From positions 3,348,001 through 3,412,000 of the forward strand of contig NZ_CP113343.1 of NCBI RefSeq assembly GCF_026683955.1: a stretch of DNA of 64,000 nt, in the 5' to 3' direction. Within the stretch, counting starts at the first letter, position 1; every line of letters begins with the position of its first letter. Origin of the DNA: Arthrobacter sp. MMS18-M83. GTDB lineage: Bacteria; Actinomycetota; Actinomycetes; Actinomycetales; Micrococcaceae. Both the position numbers and the translations under genes were made by a program. Of the stretch, positions 8,559 through 17,071 are shown piece by piece. The notes beneath the pieces were generated by a model, which made no database searches, was not told where the DNA came from, and saw only the letters and a list, made by a program, of their open reading frames with translations.

Positions 8559-10010
8559 ATGAGCTCAGAAATGCAGGTGTTCCTGCTTCCGGACCTGGGG
8601 GAGGGCCTCACCGAGGCCGAACTCGTGAACTGGCTTGTTGCCGTGGGCGACGAGATCCGCGTGGACCAGCCGATCGCCGAGGTGGAGACCGCCAAGTCCA
8701 TGGTGGAGGTGCCCTCGCCGTACGCGGGCATTGTCGCCGTGCTGCACGGTGAAGCCGGCCAAACGCTCGACGTCGGGAAGCCGCTGATCTCGGTGGCTCC
8801 CATTGGTGCTTCGGTTGCCGCTGAGCCCGCGGAAGAGGCCGCTCCCGCCGAGGTTGTTTCCGAGGCGCCCGCTGCGTCCGCAGCTGCCGAGGCGTACCGG
8901 ACCGAGGAGAAGGCCGGATCCGGGAACGTGCTCATTGGCTATGGCACGTCCGGCGGTGGCGAGGCACGGCGTACGCGGCCACGGAAGGCCCCGGCCTCTG
9001 CGGTTGCTGGGACCCCGGCCCCCGAGTTCGGGGAACTCTCGTTGTCCCGTTCGCGGATTCCAGGGAAGCTCTCTGCCGTGATTTCCCCATTGGTGCGGAA
9101 GATGGCCCGGGACCATGGGGTCTCGCTGGACGCCGTTCCAGGCTCGGGAGAGAGCGGGCTCATCCTGCGCCGGGACGTCGAGGCACTCATTGGTTCGGTC
9201 CCGCGTGAGACCGCGCCCGCGGAGGTACCGGCTCTGAAGGTTCCGGCCGCGGCGGAGCCGTCCGCCGGGCTCCAGGATGCCCGCACGGGTTTGTCCATCG
9301 CCTCGCGTACGCCGGTTCGCGGAGTGAGGAAAGCTGTTGCTGCGAACATGACTCGCAGCCGCTCCGAGATTCCTGAAGCGACTGTCTGGGTGGATGTCGA
9401 CGCTACTGCGCTGCTGGAGATGCGGGGAGAACTCAAGAAGCGTGATCCGCACGGCGCTCCCGGGCTGCTTGCGTTCATCGCCCGTTTTGTCACAGCCGGG
9501 CTAAAAAAATTCCCGCAGCTGAACACCCGGATCGTCACCGCTGAAGACGCGGCCGGCGGTGAGATGCAGGAGATCATCGCTTTCGACGGCATCAACCTTG
9601 GCTTCGCTGCCCAGACGGACCGCGGACTGGTGGTTCCCTCAGTGCGCAACGCCCACCTGCTGAGCGCCCGCGAGCTCGACACCGAGATCCGCAGACTCAC
9701 CGCCGTGGCGCGCGACGGCAAGGCAACACCGACGGAGTTGGCCAGCGGCACTTTCACTCTGAACAACTACGGGGTATTCGGCGTCGACGGATCCGCGGCG
9801 ATCATCAACTATCCCGAAGTAGCGATGCTTGGGGTGGGCCGCATCATCGACAAGCCCTGGGTGGTGGACGGCCAGCTGGCTGTCCGCAAAGTGACTGAGC
9901 TGACGTTGGCGTTCGATCATAGGGTTTGTGACGGGGAGACTGCTGCAGGGTTCCTTCGGTATGTTGCGGATGCGATCGAGAACCCGGGGGCGGTGCTGGC
10001 GGATCTCTGA
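8559..10010 (+). CDS. bkdC: Dihydrolipoamide acyltransferase (E2) of the 2-oxoacid dehydrogenase complex
   Basis: The protein has 483 residues and the standard three modules: one lipoyl domain (residues 6-80, lipoylated Lys46 in VETAKSMVEV), a peripheral subunit-binding domain around ISPLVRKMARDHGVSLD, and a CoA-acyltransferase domain ending in HRVCDG (His454, Asp458). These are joined by Ala/Pro/Glu-rich linkers. It transfers the acyl group from E1 to CoA. The start at 8559 has a GGGAG site inside the end of bkdB; the ATG at 8544 lacks one. No E3 (lipoamide dehydrogenase) follows. An IS110 fragment begins about 12 bases after the stop. Confidence 0.88.
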   Translation: MSSEMQVFLLPDLGEGLTEAELVNWLVAVGDEIRVDQPIAEVETAKSMVEVPSPYAGIVAVLHGEAGQTLDVGKPLISVAPIGASVAAEPAEEAAPAEVVSEAPAASAAAEAYRTEEKAGSGNVLIGYGTSGGGEARRTRPRKAPASAVAGTPAPEFGELSLSRSRIPGKLSAVISPLVRKMARDHGVSLDAVPGSGESGLILRRDVEALIGSVPRETAPAEVPALKVPAAAEPSAGLQDARTGLSIASRTPVRGVRKAVAANMTRSRSEIPEATVWVDVDATALLEMRGELKKRDPHGAPGLLAFIARFVTAGLKKFPQLNTRIVTAEDAAGGEMQEIIAFDGINLGFAAQTDRGLVVPSVRNAHLLSARELDTEIRRLTAVARDGKATPTELASGTFTLNNYGVFGVDGSAAIINYPEVAMLGVGRIIDKPWVVDGQLAVRKVTELTLAFDHRVCDGETAAGFLRYVADAIENPGAVLADL

Positions 10011-10022
10011 TAAATAGTTCCG

Positions 10023-10313
10023 GTTGTCAAGAGGCCTTGGAAGGGCGCGCAGCAGCTTCGAGGACGCCGCGACCACCCAATTGATGCCCGCGGCCCGCAG
10101 ATAACGGGCCAGGACGAAGCCAGTGGGTCCAGATTCGTAGGCGGCCTTGACGTCCGGGGCGAACCGGCGGATCCACTCCAGCACCATGGCCGGATCAGCG
10201 CATATGGTGTGGGCGCTGACCTCTCCGGTGGCCGGGTTCAGGGCATGGCCCACGACGTTGACCGCGTGAATATCCAGACCAATGAAAGTATGCTCGAACA
10301 TAGCGTGCACCAC
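10023..10313 (-). pseudogene. IS110-family transposase, N-terminal fragment
   Basis: About 97 residues of the DEDD-type domain remain, beginning MFEHTFIGLDIHAVNVVGHA and including YESGPTGFVLARYLRAAG. The first catalytic acids (Asp in GLDIH, Glu in YESG) are visible. The remaining three quarters of a normal IS110 transposase (about 340-400 residues) are missing. The fragment is cut off just after the E2 stop codon and lies convergent to it. Its upstream flank (10314-10569) shows no gene and is probably the element's left end. Confidence 0.75.
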
Positions 10314-10569
10314 GAGGCGTTTGTCGTTCGAATCGGGGTGTGAGACCGCGATCTGCTGGCACTCGTGGGTGTTGGTTGAAGCTGACGGCAGCTGAGCCCA
10401 TGAATCGGTGGGTGAGGTGGGAGCAGCCGTGACATAGCCGGAACGGTTCGATATTCCTTGGCGGACTGTCTCTGGTGAGCGAGGCGGGAAGGTATACGCA
10501 AGGAACCGGTGTTGTTACGCCTCTTTATTGAGCGCCTGCTCAAATCAAGGAAATATGGGCAGGTTGGCG

Positions 10570-12379
10570 GTGCGTAACCGCCAGCCCTTTTTTGGGCTGG
10601 TCGGGGAACCCCTTGGTCCGGTTTGCTGTGCTGGGGCCAGGAGATCACGGTGAAGGTCTACGGCGTAGCCGTGATGATTCCGCAGGGGTAGAGCTGGGCG
10701 CCTAACTCGCCGATCGAACGCAAGTGAACGTGGGAACCGGACACGTCCGCTCCCGCCCTTCTTCATTGTTGAAGGCAAGATAGGTGCATTGCCCGCCGAA
10801 AGGCGCGTCGGGGACAGAGCCGCGGTAGTAGTCCGAGGACGGGAAAGCCGGGCCACATGGCGAAGGGCGGCAGTGCGTTAGGTAGACGGAGTTGCTGCAA
10901 TGGTTGGAGGTTCATTGGTGAATACCAGTGAGGACACCGGCGCCCGGATGGAATCGGCGCGGGTGGAAGTAGAACGGATGCAGACGAAACTACATCGGTG
11001 GGCCAAGGATGATCTTGGCAAGAGGCTCGATGATCTGTTCAACCTTGTCTGTGACCCCGATTTTTTGCTGGTGGCGTGGGAACACGTGGCTAGTAATCGT
11101 GGTGCGCCGACGCCCAAATAGATCAGGTAAAGAAAGAAGCCATCAATTTCTGGGTGGGGGCTGAGGAATTTGTGGTGTACATCCGGGTGCTGTTCCGGCC
11201 ACAACCGGTGCGGCGGGTGGAAATCACGAAAGCCAGCGGAAGACCAGGCAACTGGGCATTCCCACGCTAGCTGACCGCGTGGTGCAGGCTTCGCTGAAGC
11301 TGGCTTTGGAACCGATCTTCGAAGCGGATTTTCATCGGTCGTCGTATGGGTTTCGGCCGAATCGGCGGGCTCAGGATGCTATCGCTGAGATTCACCACAT
11401 GATCTCTCGGGGTTACACGACGGTGCCGGAGGCCGACATCAAGGCGTGTTTTGATCGTATCGATCACACCGCGCTGGCGGTCCAAGTGCGCCGGGGGGTC
11501 GGCGATAGGAAAGTGCTGGCTCTGGTCAAGGCATTCCTCAAAGCTGGGATCATGACTCGTGACGGGCAACTGATGGGGTCCAAGACCGGCAGACCTCAAG
11601 GCGGGATTCTCTCCCCCGCTGCTGGCCAACATTGCCCTTAACGTTCTGGATGAGTATGCCGCCAGGGCATGGAAGGAATGCATGGGTACCAGCCGCCAGC
11701 GGCAGCAACTGATTCGTGAAGGTGGCGCCCCATGAAAACCCTCCGGCTACGCAGACGACTTTGTTTGCGTCATCAGGGGGAACAAGGCCCTTGCGGTGCC
11801 TCTGAAAGCGGATGTCGGGGAAGTTCTGGCCCCGCTGGGAGGTGGAGTTCTCGGAAGAGAAACAGGGGTGGTGACGATCGATGAGGATTCGATTTCCTCG
11901 GATTCATATTCAACGCCGCCGCAACCGAGGGACGAACAAGTCCTTTGTCTATACGGTTTCGTCGAAGAAATCGGCCGCTTCGGTGCGGTCAAAGATCGCC
12001 CAAGCCTGCGACAGATCAACCCTGCACTGGGACTTTGGGGATCTGCTCAAAAGGCTCAACCAAATCTTGGCAGGGTGGGCAAACTATTTCCGGCACGGTG
12101 TCTCAAAAAGACAGGTTCTGCATTCACGGATGGCAATACGCGACGGCAACGATCCTCTACACCGAGGCCTCCACTGTCACGGTCAAACGATACCGCTACC
12201 GAGGCGCAAACATCCCGAACCCATTGAAACCAACAGCCCATCAACCTCAGTTTCGCCACCGGGCGATGATGCTTGGAGAGCCAGATGCGGTGAGAGTGGC
12301 ACGTCCGGTTCGGAGGGCAGCCCACGTCGAAACCCAGCCCGGCAACGGGACAACGGGCGCGCCGTGGCTGACCTTATCG
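10570..12379 (+). mobile_element. Degenerate group II intron (ends approximate)
   Basis: The 5' end GTGCG at 10570 is followed by paired segments (CCAGCCC/GGGCTGG) and by ribozyme core blocks typical of bacterial introns, such as the AAGTGAACGTGGGAACC region and the CGGTAGTAGTCCGAGG region (10722-10840). A broken reverse transcriptase/maturase gene sits in domain IV. A domain V-like hairpin of 34 nt lies at about 12279-12312, starting GAGCC and ending CGGTTC. It has a mismatch next to the base of its stem where G-C is usual. The 3' end is estimated near TGACCTTAT (12379). Several frameshifts make it immobile. Confidence 0.72.
10900..12260 (+). pseudogene. Group II intron reverse transcriptase/maturase (ltrA-like), multiply frameshifted
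   Basis: Fragments of one intron-encoded protein occur in order in different frames. They are an N-terminal part (10900-11121, RMQTKLHRWA...DDLFNLVCDPDFL), the RT fingers/palm (11200-11641, LGIPTLADRVVQASLKLALEPIFE, SYGFRPNRRAQDAI), the catalytic YADDF box (about 11742-11760), and the maturase domain (11980-12100, LNQILAGWANYFRHGVSKR), with a final RYRYRGANIP segment. At least three frame changes and a probable deletion near 11121 destroy it. Confidence 0.8.
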
Positions 12380-12739
12380 GGGCCTCCCAAACCTCACATG
12401 TGGCACCATCATTGCACTCCCGAGGAGCCGTCAGGCCAAGGGAGCCGCCAATGGCAACCCACGGCCCGCCCTGGCGATAATGGTCGCCCCTGCGGGAAGG
12501 ATCCGACCTCGCTTCGTATCGTCTAAACCACGGATTTGTGTTGCCTGCCCCCGTGTGGCTAGTTGTCGATCGACGCGTTCGACTGAAACTGGATTCTTTC
12601 GGCGGAATCCGAGAAAGATGGGATAAAGCGTCTTAATCGTTTTTCGATGCCCCTAGAATAGGAATCGCAGGTGTCTGGCGCGGTCTTCTGGGACCATTGT
12701 CGCGAAACTGCAGCTACGCACTTAGGGGGAGCAAAGCAC
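12380..12739. other. 360-bp gap after the intron, no gene recognised
   Basis: No open frame here has family features. The last 100 bases before 12740 are AT-richer and probably contain the promoter of the acyltransferase that follows. The first part may include the rest of the intron's insertion site. Confidence 0.4.
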
Positions 12740-13876
12740 ATGGGGACGCGTTTAGCAATTTCCGCAAGCCAAGGTCGATATATTGCATTGGACGGATTAC
12801 GGGGTTTGGCGGCCGTAGTAGTGCTCGTCAACCACGCACTAGTTGTGTCTCCTGCGTTTGCAGGTTCGCTACGAGATGGAACTGGGTATGACGGTTCACC
12901 ATGGGTGTGGTTGCTGACTTACACGCCCCTCCACGTCGTCTGGGGCGGAGCTGAGGCCGTCTATGTCTTCTTCCTCCTCTCCGGCTTCGTCCTTACACTT
13001 CCTCTCCTTCGACACGGCCAGCCGAGTTGGATATCTTACTATCCAAAACGTATTTTGCGTCTCTATTTGCCGGTGTGGGCATCCCTAATCTTCGCCTTCG
13101 GCACAACCCTTCTTGTGCCGCGCATCGCCAACGCCGATCAGAGCTGGTGGATCAACGAGCACGATCAACCACAAAAATTTTTACGCGAAGCAATTTTCCC
13201 AACGGGTGGTGGGTGGCTGAACTCGCCTCTTTGGTCGCTGGGCTGGGAGATACTCTTCTCCCTGCTTTTGCCTCTCTACCTATACTTGTTTTTTCGGATT
13301 CAGCGGTTCTGGCTCGGGGGTGTTGCAGGCCTGCTAGTCATTATCGGTGTGGGCTCAACGATGGGGATCGGGGCTCTGGAGTACCTGCCGATGTTCGCCA
13401 TAGGTGTACTGATGGCGATTCGCAAGGAATCGTTGAAGACGTTTGTCCGTACGCTCGGGGGATGGTCGTGGAGTGGGCTGCTAACAATTGCCCTTCTGCT
13501 GTTGACTTCACACTGGACGTTCGCGCCGGTAGCAGGGTCCGCCGTTCTCGCTACGGCCGGCGGGGCGATTCTGATTTTCCTCTTTCTTCATAACGGGTCA
13601 GCCATTCGCTTGGGGTCCTGGGGGCCCGTCAAGTGGGCCGGGACCAGGTCCTTTAGCTTGTATCTTGTGCATGAACCGATAGTGGTGTCGGTGGCCATCG
13701 GGTGTCATCTGACGAACCCGGCGCTGGTTCTCGTTATTGCCCTCCCGGCGGCTCTCCTCGTCGCCGAGGTGTTTTTCCGCCTTGTGGAGGAGCCCAGCCG
13801 CAAGCTGGCAAGCAGAACAGCTCGGCTTTTCGACAAAAAACTCAGAGACCGGACGCAAATCAAGTCGATGGTTTAG
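12740..13876 (+). CDS. Acyltransferase family 3 (OafA/YrhL type) membrane protein
   Basis: This integral membrane O-acyltransferase has 378 residues and about ten hydrophobic segments. The N-terminal motif RYIALDGLRGLAAVVVLVNH contains the family's conserved R-x10-H arrangement. FFLLSGFVLTLPL and YYPKRILRLYLPVW are typical of the transmembrane acyltransferase fold. It probably transfers acetyl or another acyl group to exported polysaccharide. The start at 12740 has a GGGGGAG site at a good distance; the longer frame to 12671 has none. Together with the following polymerase it fits an exopolysaccharide locus. Confidence 0.82.
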   Translation: MGTRLAISASQGRYIALDGLRGLAAVVVLVNHALVVSPAFAGSLRDGTGYDGSPWVWLLTYTPLHVVWGGAEAVYVFFLLSGFVLTLPLLRHGQPSWISYYPKRILRLYLPVWASLIFAFGTTLLVPRIANADQSWWINEHDQPQKFLREAIFPTGGGWLNSPLWSLGWEILFSLLLPLYLYLFFRIQRFWLGGVAGLLVIIGVGSTMGIGALEYLPMFAIGVLMAIRKESLKTFVRTLGGWSWSGLLTIALLLLTSHWTFAPVAGSAVLATAGGAILIFLFLHNGSAIRLGSWGPVKWAGTRSFSLYLVHEPIVVSVAIGCHLTNPALVLVIALPAALLVAEVFFRLVEEPSRKLASRTARLFDKKLRDRTQIKSMV

Positions 13877-13907
13877 GCCCGAACCCCCGGTGCCATAGGA
13901 TCGTACA

Positions 13908-15296
13908 GTGACTGCACTGGGGATATTTTTTGCGCTGATCTACGTTTTCGGCATGATCAAGGGCCAACGCGCGTTACTCATTGGAGTGGCATGCGCCGTC
14001 CCGTTCAACGATTCGGCGATGATCGTAGCTGGGGATGTGACCGTGACACCGTTCTACGTTGGTCTTGTCCTATATCTGATAATCACAATTATCGGACAGC
14101 GCAAGGCCGCTTTTACCGGGCCGGGTCGCAATCCTTCACGACTGCTGATACCTCTCTTCGTCTATGGGCTTTTCATAACGATTTTCGGCCCAAGGCTGTT
14201 CGAGGGGATGGCTGTAATTGCTTCAGGGATGGGTTTGGATGAGCAAGTTGGCCACTTGTCTTCGCTCGCGCCGTCCCTGTCCAATTTCGCACAGATCGCA
14301 TATTTGGGTCTGGCGCTAATTTTTGTCGGTTTCAACGAACGCCGATCATTCCTAGGACCCGCGTTTCTGCTCACCGCTTTTACGGTCGGAACGTTGGTCG
14401 CCTTCGCCGCGTTTGTGGTTCAAAAAGTAGGGATAGTCTGGCCCCAACTATTTTTTGACAACTCGCCGCGCGGGTTTTATGCCATCGAACCCTTGCGCCT
14501 TCGTGGCCAGTTTTCCGAACCGTCGCATCTGGGAGCATTCGCCCTTGCAGCATGCATTTACTTTATCATTTGCCTGTTCCGCGCCCGGCTGTCAATCCCC
14601 TGGCTGGGCTACCTGCTTATGACAGGAGTCAGCATCGTTGTTTTCACGGCGTCCAGTTCGGGAACTGGAATTGTTGGGGGAATCATTGCAGCTGCTGTAA
14701 TGGCAGTTATGGGGATGGTTCGAATTGCAAAACCAGGCACGAAGCTGAGGCCCTCAGTAGTGATTGCGTCGCTATTCCTCCTATCGGGAGGTGTTTTCGC
14801 GATTCCGGGGCTCGCGTCCGCCTTGTGGGCAGTGATCATAGATAAGCAGGGCGGCGGGTCTTTCGTCAACCGTGGCCTGGCGGATGAAATCGCCTACGGC
14901 ATCCTCTGGACCTCGGATAGTTTGGGCATCGGTCTAGGTAGTAATCGATCTTCTTCATTATGGACCATGCTGCTGAGCACCATCGGGATTGTTGGTACGT
15001 CGTTGTTTGTGGCCGTGGTCTTGGTCTGTTTCCGGCGCAGCTTCGGCCTCCCGGAAAGGTTGCCCGCCGCACTGTCGCTGGTGGGTTTTGTGTCAGCCGC
15101 GTTTGTGTCTTTCGCCGACTTTGCCTCACCTATAATGTGGTCGTTGATTTGCTTTTGCTTCGCGGCAAGATCGCCGATACCGGAAACGGATCTCTCGAGT
15201 ACAGCTCCGGGACCGCTGGCGTCCGCGAAGCTCGTCTTTCCCTCTGGTCGATCCGCCGAGCTAAACCGCGTTTCAGAGCCTTCTGTGGGGCCTTGA
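13908..15296 (+). CDS. O-antigen ligase / Wzy-like polysaccharide polymerase
   Basis: The 462-residue polytopic membrane protein has about eleven hydrophobic stretches and a large extracytoplasmic loop (residues 180-215) containing PLRLRGQFSEPSHLGAFAL. An RG..xEPxxxG pattern of this kind is typical of Wzy/WaaL-like proteins. It would polymerise or ligate lipid-linked repeat units outside the membrane. GTG is used as start at 13908, 31 bases after the acyltransferase stop, so the two are probably co-transcribed. Family members diverge strongly, so the exact activity (polymerase or ligase) stays open. Confidence 0.75.
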   Translation: MTALGIFFALIYVFGMIKGQRALLIGVACAVPFNDSAMIVAGDVTVTPFYVGLVLYLIITIIGQRKAAFTGPGRNPSRLLIPLFVYGLFITIFGPRLFEGMAVIASGMGLDEQVGHLSSLAPSLSNFAQIAYLGLALIFVGFNERRSFLGPAFLLTAFTVGTLVAFAAFVVQKVGIVWPQLFFDNSPRGFYAIEPLRLRGQFSEPSHLGAFALAACIYFIICLFRARLSIPWLGYLLMTGVSIVVFTASSSGTGIVGGIIAAAVMAVMGMVRIAKPGTKLRPSVVIASLFLLSGGVFAIPGLASALWAVIIDKQGGGSFVNRGLADEIAYGILWTSDSLGIGLGSNRSSSLWTMLLSTIGIVGTSLFVAVVLVCFRRSFGLPERLPAALSLVGFVSAAFVSFADFASPIMWSLICFCFAARSPIPETDLSSTAPGPLASAKLVFPSGRSAELNRVSEPSVGP

Positions 15297-15466
15297 CGAT
15301 CAGATCATTTATCGCTGGCGCCCAGCGACGGGGTCTGCCGCGTGAGATTTCGGCTAATTGAGGCGAACAATAGCTCGCTTCAAGCCGTCGCATGAGCGGG
15401 GAGAATAATCCTAAAGTGTCTTCAGCTCGAGCGGCATAGGACAAAATAGGACAAGAGCGTTTAACC

Positions 15467-16950
15467 GGCTCTTCGCATTTAGGCATGGTTGGGTTGCTTG
15501 ATTCGGTAGGGGCAGTGACCGTCGGCAGCGAGTAGGCATCTGAGTCTGTAGTTGGTGAAGTTGCGGAAGCCGCGGGCTATTCTGCGGGTGGTTTCGATGA
15601 CGCCGTTGATCGCTTCGGTGGGTCCGTTGGAAGCGCCGCGGGTGTCGAAGTAGGCCAGGATCGCGGCCTTCCATTGTTTGAGTGTCCGGCCCAGTCGTGA
15701 GACCTCGGGGATCGGGCAGGACGGGAACGAGGAGATCACCTCGTTGACGAGTTCCCTGCCCCGCTCCGGCCTGGCGTGGTAGATGTTTCGGAGCTTCTGG
15801 TAGCACTGCCAGGCCAGGGTGACTTCGTGGTCCGGGTCCCCGAGGGTGAGTTTCGCGTCGAGCCGGGCGGATTGCTTATCGGTGAGGTGTTCGGCGCCGA
15901 TCTGCAGGGTCCGGCGGATCCCGTAGAGCGGGTCGCCCTTGCGGCCGCGGTGCCCGAGGGTCTCCCGCTGCACGCGGCGGCGGACCTCATCGACCATGGC
16001 TGATCCCAGTTTCACGACATGGAACCCGTCCAGCATCGTGATGGCCTCGGGCAGTACGTCTCGGATCGCGTTCGCGTAGCCGCGGAACGGATCCAGCGCT
16101 GCCGTCTTGATCCCGGCGGTGAATTCCTCGCCGCGGGCTTTGAGCCAGTCCGCGTAGGCCTTCCCGGACCGGCCCGGGACGAGGTCCAGCAACCTGGCGT
16201 GCACCACGCCGTTCCCGTCGCGGGTGTGGTCCACGATTCCCGTGACCATCCCGGATCCGGGCGGGCCGGTATGGGACCAGACATGCTCATCGACTCCGAG
16301 CGCGTTCACCCCGGCCAGCCTGCCGGTCGCTGCGATCCGCCGGGCAGCCTCTGCGTTGATGGCGTCCCAAGGCGTGTGCCAGGAGACGCCGAGCTGGTGG
16401 GCCAGGGCGGAGACGGAGGTGTCGAAACGCTGCAGGCCGTCGGTCGCCCACGCAACGGCCCTGCCAGTGAGTTTTGCCCGGGGCCCGGCCAACTCATGCT
16501 CTTCGGTGAAGGTGGTCCTGGGGAGTCAGGGCCCGGGCATCGCCAGACACGTTTGGCCCACAGCAGCCGCACCGGCCGCCCGAAACACGGGGTGTCATGG
16601 AGCCGGACCTGCCGGCGGCCGTGCCCGACCGCGACGACACCGCAGTCCGGACAACCGCTAACGGTTTCGGCTGTCTCGACGTGCAGAACCAGGCCGGTCC
16701 CGGCCGCGGTGACAGAGCAGACGTGGATGCCGTCGACACCAAGAAGCGCGTCGGCCCGCTCGCACCAGCGACCACCCGGGCAGGAAGTAGCATTGGGCAT
16801 ATCAGGGTCTCTTTTTTATTTGGAAGCTTGGTCGCTACCAATTCAAAGAGGCCCTGACCCCTCTTCTCCCGCACCACGCCGCAGCGGCATCCGGACACGC
16901 TCCTGCCCTCGGCGTCAGACGGCCCTAACCACGCTCATCTGCGAAGGGCC
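15467..16950 (-). mobile_element. ISL3-family insertion sequence, copy 2 (1484 bp)
   Basis: It has the same termini and length as the element at 2238-3721. The differences I can see cluster around 15813-15897, giving two residue changes in the transposase. Unlike copy 1 it has no 8-bp flanking duplication: GTTTAACC is on the left and CGTAAAGT on the right. One flank has therefore been lost or exchanged, probably by recombination. A fragment of rmlA begins 45 bases beyond its right end. Confidence 0.85.
15479..16800 (-). pseudogene. ISL3-family transposase (copy 2), frameshifted
   Basis: The layout matches copy 1: zinc-finger part from ATG 16800 and catalytic part ending at 15479. The same frame break lies in the short C-run (plus-strand positions about 16518-16524). 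Compared with copy 1, residues near the middle read DAKLTLGDP instead of DARFTLGDP. The identical break in two diverged copies means either that it predates their separation or that it is tolerated by ribosomal slippage. Confidence 0.75.
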
Positions 16951-16994
16951 CGTAAAGTTGCTCTCCCCGGTTAGTTGTGGGCCTCTTATAAAAG

Positions 16995-17050
16995 AGCGGC
17001 TACGGTGCTTACCTCCTCGGTCTATTGGAATCAAGGCAGTCCGCGACCCC
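16995..17050 (+). pseudogene. Remnant of the 3' end of rmlA
   Basis: Positions 16995-17039 match the last codons of the intact rmlA (22736-22780) in 42 of 45 bases and encode [15 protein letters not shown]. After that the similarity fades, and the stop is lost. It is orphaned between ISL3 copy 2 and the IS1380-type element, and keeps the orientation of the intact gene. Confidence 0.8.
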
Positions 17051-17067
17051 AATCCGAGCGCTTTCGT

Positions 17068-17071
17068 CTAA
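17068..17071. repeat. 4-bp target-site duplication CTAA of the IS1380-type element
   Basis: CTAA at 17068-17071 is repeated at 18807-18810, immediately outside the terminal repeats. Duplications of 4-5 bp are usual for IS1380-family elements. Confidence 0.7.

Noticed and set aside
16019..17071. Long plus-strand open frames over both ISL3 elements (also 2790-3743) as separate genes
   Set aside because: They are antisense to the transposase, have GC-driven composition and no family features, and are identical in both IS copies only because the DNA is.
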